Source: Hyphomicrobiales bacterium (GTDB lineage: Bacteria > Pseudomonadota > Alphaproteobacteria > Rhizobiales > Beijerinckiaceae). Taken from it: 7,607 bases of DNA. The DNA lies in contig PLUH01000352.1 of NCBI GenBank assembly GCA_003164825.1, forward strand, positions 22,447 through 30,053, in the 5' to 3' direction. The notes under the pieces are model-generated. The model saw only the letters and a list, made by a program, of their open reading frames with translations, ran no database searches and was not told the DNA's origin. A program made the translations under genes and the position numbers. Every line of letters starts with the position of its first letter. The first letter of the stretch is position 1. Of the stretch, positions 1 to 7,106 are shown piece by piece.

Positions 1-1
1 G

Positions 2-1771
2 GGTATGCTGGTGCTCGCGGTGCGCCCCGTCCAGATCGATCCTTACTGGCAGCACGGCGGCCACGCCGCCATCAATTCCGTCGCCGTCGACGGCAGGAAA
101 GTCAGCGTCAACGAGCGGCCCTACGCCACATTTTCGCGCGAGCCAGACTCGTTCGCGGTCGCCGAGTTCAAGAATGGCGATGTCGTCAGGCTCATCGAGA
201 AGGGACCGAGAAAGACCGCGCGGCGCCTTCGCTCCGATTCAGGCCTCCTCAGCGCCGCGTGCGAATTCGCCTTCTCCCTCGCGCCGGGCGCGAGCCTCGC
301 CGTCGTCGTCTCGTCGCCGATGCGCGACGGCGTTGAGCCGCGGGCGGAGGCGCCGTTCGACGCCTTGCGCGAGACCGTCGCGCAGGATTGGCGGGCGAGG
401 ATCGGCCCGCGCAAGATCACGGTCGGCGACCGGGAGGTGAGCGACACGGTCGAGGCGCAGACGGCGTTCATCCTCGTCAATTCCACTGAATTCGCCTTCA
501 AGCCCGGTCCCCGCAATTACGACCGCACCTGGATTCGCGACGGCTCAGCCCAGGCCCTCGCTCTCACGTGGGCCGGCCTCGTCGAAGAGGCCAAGGCCTA
601 TGTCCTGTGGTACGCGAAGCGCATCTACAAGAACGGCATGGTTCCGCCGATCCTCAACGTGGACGGCACGGTAAACCGGGGCTACGGCAGCGACATCGAG
701 TTCGACGCGCAAGGCGAGTTCGTGGGCATCGCCGCGGACGTCTATCGCATCAGCCGCGACCGCGCCTTCCTCAGCGCGATTTTTGAGCCCGTTGTCCGCG
801 CGACGCGGTTCATCGAGGAGCTTTGCGCGCGAACGGACGCCCAGCGCGGGCCCGAGACGCGCTTCCACGGCCTCCTCGCGCCGTCCATCAGCCACGAGGG
901 CTACAGCAAGCCGTCGTACAGCTATTGGGACGACTATTTTGCTCTGAGCGGATGGCGCAACTGCGAATTTCTGGCGCATGAAATAGGCGATAAGACGGTC
1001 GTGGCTCACGCCAAGGCGAAGGGCCGCGAGTTCGCCGCGAACCTGACGCGCTCGATCCGCATGACCGCCAAGAAGATGAAGACCGGCCTCATCCCTGGCT
1101 CCGCCGACCGTGACGACATCGATCCGACCGCGACCTCGGTCGCCTTCGAGCCCTGCCGAGTCGAGGACGCGCTTCCGCCCGAGTTGGTCGCGGCCACCTA
1201 CGATCGCGCCGCCGCCCGCGTGAAGGAGATTTCTGCGCCTGGTTTCAAAGCCAACTACTCGCCCTATGACTTGCGCAACATCGACGCTTTCGTGTCCCTG
1301 GGCCGGTACGGCGACGCCTTCCGCCTGCTCTCGGTCATGCTTGCATGTCGAAGGCCGCGCGGTTGGCGCGGCTGGGCTGAGGTCGTGTGGGCCGATATGC
1401 GGGCGCCGGAATATATCGGCGACATGCCCCACACCTGGATCGGCGCCGAGTTCTCTTGCGCTGTCCGGCGCATGTTGCTGAGGGAAAACGGCCCTACGCT
1501 CGAACTCTTCCGCGCCGTGCCCGACGGCTGGTGGGCTGGCGAGGGCATAACCCTCAACGACCTGCCGACCGCCTTCGGCGTCGCCAATCTGAGGGCGAAG
1601 CGGGTGCGGCGGCGCACGACGGTCGACCTTTCCCTTACCGGTCCGGCGCCCGAGCGAATCCTCGTCCGCTATCCGGGGGCGAAGCACGCCCGGGCGGACG
1701 GCAGTCCGTGCGACATCCACGCAGACGTCATCACGACAAAGGTCTGGAGCCGGCTGGAAATCGACTTCTGA
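2..1771 (+). CDS. Six-hairpin (alpha/alpha toroid) glycosidase-like protein, 5'-truncated
   Basis: The reading frame is open from the left edge to TGA at 1769-1771 and the start lies upstream. The ATG at 5 is probably internal, because translation begins directly inside a beta-rich segment (LVLAVRPVQIDPYWQ). Residues are numbered from that Met. Residues 1-110 look like the end of a beta-sandwich domain preceding the toroid. From about 135 to 500 the pattern is that of six-hairpin glycosidases (GH15/GH65-like folds): NYDRTWIRDG at 171-180, FDAQGEF with Glu238, SYWDDYF around 306-312, AEVVWADMR around Glu459, MPHTWIGAEF at 474-483. Asp179, Glu238, Asp309/310 and Glu459 are candidate catalytic acids, but I cannot assign them. 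A short beta tail follows to 588. I recall similar Rhizobiales proteins of about 1,000 residues annotated as discoidin (F5/8 type C) domain proteins, so the missing N-terminus may carry such a carbohydrate-binding domain. Substrate and cellular location are unknown. The gene is convergent with the next one. Confidence 0.82.
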   Translation, partial: GMLVLAVRPVQIDPYWQHGGHAAINSVAVDGRKVSVNERPYATFSREPDSFAVAEFKNGDVVRLIEKGPRKTARRLRSDSGLLSAACEFAFSLAPGASLAVVVSSPMRDGVEPRAEAPFDALRETVAQDWRARIGPRKITVGDREVSDTVEAQTAFILVNSTEFAFKPGPRNYDRTWIRDGSAQALALTWAGLVEEAKAYVLWYAKRIYKNGMVPPILNVDGTVNRGYGSDIEFDAQGEFVGIAADVYRISRDRAFLSAIFEPVVRATRFIEELCARTDAQRGPETRFHGLLAPSISHEGYSKPSYSYWDDYFALSGWRNCEFLAHEIGDKTVVAHAKAKGREFAANLTRSIRMTAKKMKTGLIPGSADRDDIDPTATSVAFEPCRVEDALPPELVAATYDRAAARVKEISAPGFKANYSPYDLRNIDAFVSLGRYGDAFRLLSVMLACRRPRGWRGWAEVVWADMRAPEYIGDMPHTWIGAEFSCAVRRMLLRENGPTLELFRAVPDGWWAGEGITLNDLPTAFGVANLRAKRVRRRTTVDLSLTGPAPERILVRYPGAKHARADGSPCDIHADVITTKVWSRLEIDF

Positions 1772-1870
1772 TTGACTTCGCGGCCGCGCGCCGGAACGCC
1801 CCCGAAATGCGCGACCCGGAACCGCGGCATATTGGCAGCCAACGTAGATTGCGACGTCCGCCACCCGTCC

Positions 1871-3703
1871 CTATCTCGCCGAAACAGATTCGGAGGCGGA
1901 ATTAGTCGGTTCAGGGATTCCTTGCTCGCTTTCGGGCGTGAAGGTCACTCCGAGAGGGTCCAGGACGATATGCAACTTGCGGCCGTAGAAAGTAGAGCGA
2001 TCAGGCAGGTCATGGCCAATATTGATGATGCCCAGATCGGCAAATTCACCCTGGAAGAGCGACCTTATGAGCATTCGTGATTCTGGATCGAGGACATCGA
2101 GCGCGTCATTCACGACAATCCAGCCCGGTCTTTGCAGAATGACCCGGGCAAAAGCCACGCATTGTTTCTCGTTATCGGTCAGCTCCCGGTCCCATCGGTT
2201 CTCCTTGTCGAGGTGGGGCTCGAGGTGCCCGAGTCCGACGGCGGCAAGCGCCTTGACGATGGCGGGAGCCTCATAGTCCTTGCTCGCGTGCGGATAGGCG
2301 ACGGCCGCGCGGAGGGTGCCGGGCGGGATATAGGCGCGGACCGGCATGAACATGATGCGGTTCCGCGCCGGGGCGGTGATCCGGCCGCTCCCCCACGGCC
2401 AAAGCCCGCCGACGGCGCGAAACAGCACGGCCTTGTGCTCGCCGTTCTCACTGGTGATTAACACCCGCTCTTTGGCGTTCATGTTAGCGTGCGGCTCGCT
2501 CAGCATGACGCAGCCCACGGGCGAGGCGACGCGAAGGTCGTCAATCTTGATCGACGGGTCCGCTTCCTCAGCAAACTGGATGCGGCTCTTCGCCTGGCCG
2601 AGGTCGTCCATCCCCAGGATCGCCTTGCGGAACCTCGCGACGCGCAAGAGCGTCGCGCGCCAGTCGGCGAGGTTCGAGAAATTGTCGACGAACCATCGAA
2701 GCGCCGTTTGCACTTGGTTGAAAGCGCCGACAATCACCATGAGCTCGCCGAAGCTCATCGTGCCGCGGAAATAGGCCGGGGCCGCGACCAGGATCGGGGC
2801 GATGATCGTAAACCAGCCATAGCCGGCGGTAATCCACGTCAGCCGCGTAACCGCGTTGACAATCTGGCGTGAAATGTCGAGCACGCTGCCGAACACGCCG
2901 TTGAGGCTCTGCCTCTCATCGGCTTCGCCGCCGTAGAGGGTGATGCCGTCGATGTGCTCGTTTATCCGCACCAGCGCGAAACGAAATTCAGCCTCTCGCG
3001 CATAGTGCTCGGCATTGAGATTGATCAGCGGACGGCCGACCCTCCAGCTCAGATAGGACGCGGCGCCGGCGTAGAGAAGCGCGCACCAAACAAGATAGCC
3101 GGGCGGGGAGAAGTCGCGGCTCCCGAGCGGCAGAAACTCGCCCCGCGAGAGCCCCCAAAGGACGCCGACGAACAACAACAGAAGAAGGGTCGATTGCAGC
3201 AGGCCAATGCCTAGTTCCGTTGAAAGATCGGTCAAGTGCTGGGCGTCAGCCTGCAGGCGCTGGTCCGGGTTTGCGCCGATGACGCCTGAATTCGACAGGC
3301 GAAAGGCGCGCTTCGGCTTGAGCCATTCGTTCAGGAGATCGTCGACCAGGCCCTGGCGCATGACGACTTTGGAGCTCTGATTGAGCCACATCTGCGCGAC
3401 GTTGAGGACGAGCAATATCCCCGCCAGCTCGCCGAAGACGACGAGCTGTGAGAGGAAGGCCGGCATATCCTTGTTGGTCAGCGCATTGTAGAATGGACGG
3501 TTCCAGGAATTGAGCCTGATCTGCATGTAGGCCGTGGCCCCGACGACCCCGATCAGCGCGCCGGCCAGCATCAGGAGTTTGTTGCGCTGGGGCGAAAGCC
3601 AGAAGCCCGAAGCCATCCAAATGAAATCGGAGAACAGACTGCGCAGCGTCGCAGTCTCCGCTCCTTCAGCCCCGCTTGGTGGTTTGTTGGACTGTTCCGC
3701 CAT
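1871..3703 (-). CDS. YddA/SbmA-like ABC transporter, fused permease-ATPase with degenerate ATPase motifs
   Basis: This 610-residue protein is an inner-membrane half-transporter of the ABC_membrane_2 / SbmA-BacA-like type (YddA architecture); relatives move peptides or unknown substrates. Membrane segments are visible at about 42-62, 84-106, 168-186, 202-222 and 288-312, with a further hydrophobic stretch at 318-338. Family hallmarks are LNSWNRPFYNAL (64-75), LNVAQMWLNQ (100-109), NPDQRL (145-150) and the RWFVDNFSNLADWRA region (336-350). The ATPase domain spans about 384-585. Its scaffold is recognisable (LFRAVGGLWPWGSGRI, YIPPGTLRAAVAYP), but the catalytic motifs are altered. Walker A reads S-E-N-G-E-H-K424-A, the Q-loop Gln is Val455, the signature is L-T-D-N-E-K-Q (508-514), and Walker B ends Asn532-Asp533. 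Lys424 and the switch His564 remain. The ATG at 3703 is chosen because GGGGAGA/GGA lie upstream and the family's conserved region begins about 20 residues later. The frame extends to a TTG at 3790 and passes an ATG at 3739, but neither has a well-placed ribosome site. Confidence 0.85.
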   Translation of the reverse strand: MAEQSNKPPSGAEGAETATLRSLFSDFIWMASGFWLSPQRNKLLMLAGALIGVVGATAYMQIRLNSWNRPFYNALTNKDMPAFLSQLVVFGELAGILLVLNVAQMWLNQSSKVVMRQGLVDDLLNEWLKPKRAFRLSNSGVIGANPDQRLQADAQHLTDLSTELGIGLLQSTLLLLLFVGVLWGLSRGEFLPLGSRDFSPPGYLVWCALLYAGAASYLSWRVGRPLINLNAEHYAREAEFRFALVRINEHIDGITLYGGEADERQSLNGVFGSVLDISRQIVNAVTRLTWITAGYGWFTIIAPILVAAPAYFRGTMSFGELMVIVGAFNQVQTALRWFVDNFSNLADWRATLLRVARFRKAILGMDDLGQAKSRIQFAEEADPSIKIDDLRVASPVGCVMLSEPHANMNAKERVLITSENGEHKAVLFRAVGGLWPWGSGRITAPARNRIMFMPVRAYIPPGTLRAAVAYPHASKDYEAPAIVKALAAVGLGHLEPHLDKENRWDRELTDNEKQCVAFARVILQRPGWIVVNDALDVLDPESRMLIRSLFQGEFADLGIINIGHDLPDRSTFYGRKLHIVLDPLGVTFTPESEQGIPEPTNSASESVSAR

Positions 3704-3859
3704 CGAATTCGATCCGTCTCCCCGCGTCCATTCTCGCATGATCGGGCCAAGTCGTCTTGGCTGGCCGTTGTCAGTGGCGCTCCATCCCAAGCCTCATTTT
3801 GGTCTAAGAAGGATGGCCGGTCGAGACCATCCGCTCGCGGCTCACGGCAAGGCAAGGGC
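3704..3859. promoter_or_regulatory. Divergent intergenic region between the YddA-like gene and the GH3 gene
   Basis: These 156 bp separate two divergent start codons and must hold the promoters of both. For the rightward gene, TTGTCA at 3768-3773 resembles a -35 box, but the best -10 at usual spacing is poor (CCTCAT, 3792-3797). AAGG at 3849-3852, seven bases before the ATG, is a weak ribosome site for the GH3 gene. For the leftward gene see the separate candidate promoter. No clear operator palindrome was found. The role follows from position; the boxes are weak matches. Confidence 0.4.
3796..3824 (-). promoter_or_regulatory. Candidate sigma70-type promoter for the YddA-like gene (weak)
   Basis: Read on the minus strand, TCGACC (3819-3824) and CAAAAT (3796-3801) are separated by 17 bases and each matches the sigma70 consensus at four of six positions. 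Transcription would begin near 3789, leaving essentially no leader for the TTG at 3790. That would favour the ATG at 3703 as the start, with a leader of about 85 bases. Matches this weak occur by chance. Confidence 0.22.
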
Positions 3860-5995
3860 ATGGGACGCATCGATACGCTGCTCGCAGCGATGACGATCGA
3901 GGAAAAGATCGGGCAATTGAACATGGTCGCCTCCACTCTGGCGGTCACCGGTCCGGGCCAGCTCGGCGACATCCATGAAGGGATTCGGACAGGGCGGATC
4001 GGAAGCCTGCTCAATCACTGGGGCGCGGATGAGGTCCATGCCGTCCAGCGCCTCGCGGTTGAAGAATCGCGCCTCGGCGTCCCCCTGCTGCTGGGCCTCG
4101 ACGTCATCCACGGCCATCGTACGATTTTTCCCGTTCCGCTGGCTGAAGCCTGCCTGTTCGCCCCCGACCTATGGGAGAAGACTGCGCGTGCGGCGGCCGA
4201 GGAAGCGACCCAGGATGGCGTCGCCTTGACCTTTGCGCCGATGCTCGATGTGGCGCGCGATCCGCGCTGGGGACGCATTGTCGAAGGCCCCGGCGAGGAT
4301 TCCTGGGTGGCGTCGCAAATCGCCGCCGCCAAGACGCTTGGCTTTCAGGGCCAAGACCTGGCCGCCGCCGACAGCCTCGCCGCCACGGCCAAGCATTTTT
4401 GCGCCTATGGCGCTGTCACCGCCGGGCGCGAATACGCCTCGGTCGACGTGTCCGAAAGAACGCTGCGCGAGATCTACCTCCCGCCGTTTTCCGCCGCCGT
4501 CGCCGCGGGGACGGCGGCGGTCATGCCGGCCTTCATCGATCTTGCAGGCGTGCCGATGACCGCCAACGTTCCGCTGCTGCAAGGTTGGCTGCGGAGGGAA
4601 CTTGGCTTCGAGGGCGTGTTGATCAGCGACTACAACGCAGTCGCGGAACTCATGAACCATGGCGTGGCGGCGGATGCCGTCGAGGCCGCCGCTTTGGCCC
4701 TCAAAGCCGGGGTCGATATCGATATGACGAGCGACTGTTACGTTCGGGGTCTGCCTGAGGCGCTCAAGCGCGGTCTCGTGACCATGGCCGAGATCGATGT
4801 CAGCGTAAGGCGCGTGCTCGATCTGAAGCAGCGTCTCGGCCTTTTCGACGACCCCTATCGGCGTGGCTCGGCGTGGCCGCATGGCGCCCGGGACGCAGAG
4901 CGTCGCGAACTGGCGCGCGAGGTCGGACGACGGGCGATCGTCCTCTTGACCCATCGCGCCGGAATCCTGCCACTCCCGCCAGAAATTCGGCGCATCGCCT
5001 TGATTGGGCCCCTGGCCGCGGCGTCGCGCGAGATGCTGGGACCGTGGGCGTCCGCGGGCCGCGCTCAGGACGCCGCGTCCATTCTGGAGGGGCTCAAAGC
5101 CGCTCTGCCGCGTTGCCGGATCGATCACACGCCCGGCGTCGACATAGCAGGACAAGACACGGAGGGGATTTCGGCCGCGGTCGATCTGTGCGCGGGGGCC
5201 GAAGTGGTCGTGCTGTGCCTTAGCGAAGCCGCCGCGATGAGCGGGGAAGCGGCGAGTCGAGCCGATCTCGGCCTCCCGGGACGCCAGCGCGAGCTCGCCG
5301 ATGCGATCTTCGACCTCGGCAAGCCCGTCGTCGTCTTGCTCTCGTCAGGCCGCCCACTGACGCTGCCCTGGCTGTTCGAACGCGCCGACGCCGTTCTTGC
5401 GACCTGGTTTCTCGGCGCCGAGGCCGGGCATGCGGTCGCCGACGTGTTGACCGGGCGTTTCAATCCGACCGGAAGATTGCCGGTGAGCTGGCCGCGCCTG
5501 GTCGGCCAGGTTCCGATTTTCTACCGCCAGCGCCCGACTGGCCGCCCAACCAAGGCTGGAGAGCACTACTCGAGCTCATATCTCGACGTGCCGGCGACGC
5601 CGCAATTTCCGTTTGGCCACGGCCTCTCCTACAGCCGCTTTGCGCTCCTCGATTTCAAATGCGATCCGAGCTCGGCCAAAACCGGCGAATTCGTCGAAGT
5701 CTCGGTAACGGTCGCCAATGACAGCGAGGTTGACGGCGAAGCGACGCTTTTCCTGTTCGTTCACGACCTGGTCGCGAGCGTCGCGCGCCCGGTCCTGGAG
5801 CTGAAGGGCGTGCGCAAGATTGTCCTCAAGGGTCGAGAGCGCGGTCGTGCAACGTGGCGGCTGTCGACCGGCGACCTGTCATTCCTTGGCCCGAATCTCA
5901 ATCCCGTCCTTGAGTCGGGTCGGTTTGAGATCCATGTCGGCCAAAGCGCCGATCCGGCCGGTCTTCTGACCGAGGTCATAGAATTGACGCCATAG
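3860..5995 (+). CDS. bglX: Beta-glucosidase, glycoside hydrolase family 3 (BglX type), no signal peptide
   Basis: This 711-residue retaining GH3 exo-beta-glycosidase should release terminal beta-linked glucose from short beta-glucosides or glucan fragments. The domain order is as in BglX. A TIM barrel spans about 1-330, with GLDVIHGH around Asp81, DPRWGR at 134-139, the substrate-binding Lys178-His179 and the nucleophile Asp257 in LISDYN. An alpha/beta sandwich spans about 355-560 and carries the acid/base Glu463 in SGEAASR, followed by DLGLPGRQRELADAI. FPFGHGLSYS (583-592) precedes a C-terminal fibronectin-III-like domain (about 605-700) with ARPVLELKGVRK. Both catalytic residues are present. 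E. coli BglX is 765 residues with a periplasmic signal; this protein starts directly at the first barrel helix (MGRIDTLLAAMTIEEKIGQL), and there is no earlier in-frame start codon close upstream, so a cytoplasmic location is inferred. The symbol names the family type, not proven orthology. Beta-xylosidase or mixed activity cannot be excluded. Its 3' end faces the LysR gene across 45 bp. Confidence 0.93.
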   Translation: MGRIDTLLAAMTIEEKIGQLNMVASTLAVTGPGQLGDIHEGIRTGRIGSLLNHWGADEVHAVQRLAVEESRLGVPLLLGLDVIHGHRTIFPVPLAEACLFAPDLWEKTARAAAEEATQDGVALTFAPMLDVARDPRWGRIVEGPGEDSWVASQIAAAKTLGFQGQDLAAADSLAATAKHFCAYGAVTAGREYASVDVSERTLREIYLPPFSAAVAAGTAAVMPAFIDLAGVPMTANVPLLQGWLRRELGFEGVLISDYNAVAELMNHGVAADAVEAAALALKAGVDIDMTSDCYVRGLPEALKRGLVTMAEIDVSVRRVLDLKQRLGLFDDPYRRGSAWPHGARDAERRELAREVGRRAIVLLTHRAGILPLPPEIRRIALIGPLAAASREMLGPWASAGRAQDAASILEGLKAALPRCRIDHTPGVDIAGQDTEGISAAVDLCAGAEVVVLCLSEAAAMSGEAASRADLGLPGRQRELADAIFDLGKPVVVLLSSGRPLTLPWLFERADAVLATWFLGAEAGHAVADVLTGRFNPTGRLPVSWPRLVGQVPIFYRQRPTGRPTKAGEHYSSSYLDVPATPQFPFGHGLSYSRFALLDFKCDPSSAKTGEFVEVSVTVANDSEVDGEATLFLFVHDLVASVARPVLELKGVRKIVLKGRERGRATWRLSTGDLSFLGPNLNPVLESGRFEIHVGQSADPAGLLTEVIELTP

Positions 5996-6040
5996 CTGCG
6001 CCGGTGGCCGAGGCGCGATTGAGAGTCGAACTGGCGACGA

Positions 6041-6970
6041 TCACGCCGGACGGCGCGGCATTGCCGTGATCTCCTCTTCCACTGCCTTGAATTCGCGCTT
6101 CAATTCGTCAGCGACGATGCTGATGTGATGCGCCGAAGAGCGGGTGCGGTGGACGAAAAGGCCGATCTCGCTGGCGGCAAGGCCGGGCTCGGCCAGCGGA
6201 ACATGCACGAGCTCGCCGCTCATGATCTCGTCGACGAAGCCGGTTGGCGTGAAGAACCCGAGCCCGAGCCCGGCCTTCATCGTCTCCTTCATCACCCCAA
6301 GGGAATTTGAAGTTATGCGCGCTTTGAATTGGGCGCCGCTGCGGACGAATTCATTCTCCGAAGCCGCGTCGAGCAGCCATGCGTCGGCGAGCATGACGAC
6401 CGGATAGGCGGCGCATTCCGACAACGTGACCTGCCTGGCGGTGGCGAGCGGATGATCGACGCGCATGATCGCCCCAAGCGCGGTGCGCAGCCGCGCAGCG
6501 ATTTCATATTGCCGGTGCCGCTTGTCGATGAAGATGAGGGCGATGTCCGGCCGGGCGGCGCGCATTTCCTCGACGTGCTCGGCTGGATCGGCGTCGATGA
6601 CGCGAAAGGAGATGTTGGGATGACGGGCGGCGATGGCCTTGATCGCTCGCGGAACGACCCGGACGAGCAACGAGGGGATCGCCGTTATCCGCACCTCCCC
6701 CTGGATGTCGCCGGAAATGGCTGCGATCTCCAGCCGCGTGCGGCGCCACTCGGCGAGCGTGTTGCGGGTGTGGCGCATCAACTGCTCCCCGGCCGGCGTC
6801 AGCCGCACCCCATTGCCGCGCCGCTCGAAGATCGGCACCCCGATTTCCGCCTCGAGCTTCAGGATCTGGCGATTGACCGCGGAGGAGGCGACGTTGAGCT
6901 TTTCGGCCGCACGGCGGATCGATCCGACACGGGCGACCTGATCGAGGTAGCGCAAAATGACCGCGTGCAT
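6041..6970 (-). CDS. LysR-family transcriptional regulator
   Basis: The protein is 309 residues, the usual LysR length. An N-terminal winged helix-turn-helix lies at about 3-62: MHAVILRYLDQVARVGSI, the AAEKLNVASSAVNRQILKLE helices (21-40), and IFERRGNGVRLTPAGEQL. A linker helix leads to the effector-binding domain (about 90-295, beginning GEVRITAIPSLLVRVVPRAI). The frame stays open upstream to 7288, but the extra residues are not LysR-like and would run antisense over the neighbouring gene, so the ATG at 6970 is chosen. Its ribosome site is weak (GGAATGGGG, about 9-17 bases upstream). Such regulators normally bind T-N11-A sites in the shared intergenic region, repress themselves and activate the divergent gene when a ligand is bound. 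The divergent partner here is a transporter binding protein, so the ligand may be the transported solute or a product of it; that is inference. Confidence 0.93.
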   Translation of the reverse strand: MHAVILRYLDQVARVGSIRRAAEKLNVASSAVNRQILKLEAEIGVPIFERRGNGVRLTPAGEQLMRHTRNTLAEWRRTRLEIAAISGDIQGEVRITAIPSLLVRVVPRAIKAIAARHPNISFRVIDADPAEHVEEMRAARPDIALIFIDKRHRQYEIAARLRTALGAIMRVDHPLATARQVTLSECAAYPVVMLADAWLLDAASENEFVRSGAQFKARITSNSLGVMKETMKAGLGLGFFTPTGFVDEIMSGELVHVPLAEPGLAASEIGLFVHRTRSSAHHISIVADELKREFKAVEEEITAMPRRPA

Positions 6971-7106
6971 GGCGACCGCGACCCCATTCCGGGTGATGCC
7001 GAAAAGGCAGCGCCTATCACGAATCTTTGCGCTTCCCAACAGCGCCCGGCCTCCACTAGGGTTCAATTGCGCTGCCGGCCGCGGCGGCGGCGATGGAGTG
7101 CGTTCG
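6971..7106. promoter_or_regulatory. Divergent control region between the LysR gene and the ABC binding-protein gene
   Basis: This 136-bp region should contain both promoters and the LysR operator. A T-N11-A site with inverted ends lies at 7027-7039 (listed separately). The heptamer TTGCGCT occurs at 7027-7033 and again at 7067-7073, 40 bp apart, close to four helical turns. A possible rightward promoter is TTCCCA (7034-7039), 17 bases, TAGGGT (7057-7062), matching the consensus at 4/6 and 3/6. GGAG at 7095-7098, eight bases before the ATG at 7107, is a good ribosome site for the rightward gene. The assignment of the region is firm by position; individual boxes are tentative. Confidence 0.5.
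7027..7039. promoter_or_regulatory. Candidate LysR-type operator (T-N11-A)
   Basis: TTGCGCTTCCCAA fits the T-N11-A rule and has inverted ends (TTGCG against CCCAA, four of five pairs complementary). It lies 57-69 bases upstream of the LysR start and 68-80 bases upstream of the binding-protein start, and overlaps the weak rightward -35 candidate. The motif is degenerate, so a chance match is possible. Confidence 0.3.

Noticed and set aside
1835..1845. Inverted repeat TTGGCAGCCAA between the convergent six-hairpin and YddA-like genes
   Set aside because: At most four pairs with a three-base loop and no T-run, so it is not a convincing terminator. Nothing else is evident in 1772-1870.
545..1864. 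A 439-codon open frame on the minus strand across the six-hairpin gene
   Set aside because: It lies antisense to a gene with clear motifs, its translation is low-complexity and rich in Arg, Ala and Gly, and no domain is recognisable. Long antisense frames are expected in GC-rich DNA with third-position G/C bias.
4169..5155. A 328-codon open frame on the minus strand inside the GH3 gene
   Set aside because: It has the same shadow character; the plus strand there encodes the conserved GH3 nucleophile region, and the antisense product resembles nothing I know.
5998..6016. Possible terminator hairpin (GCGCC / GGCGC, nine-base loop) between the convergent GH3 and LysR genes
   Set aside because: It has only five base pairs, a long loop and no following T-run on either strand.
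6045..6056. Palindrome CGCCG-GA-CGGCG at the 3' end of the LysR gene
   Set aside because: It lies within coding sequence with a two-base loop; a chance palindrome in GC-rich DNA is more likely.
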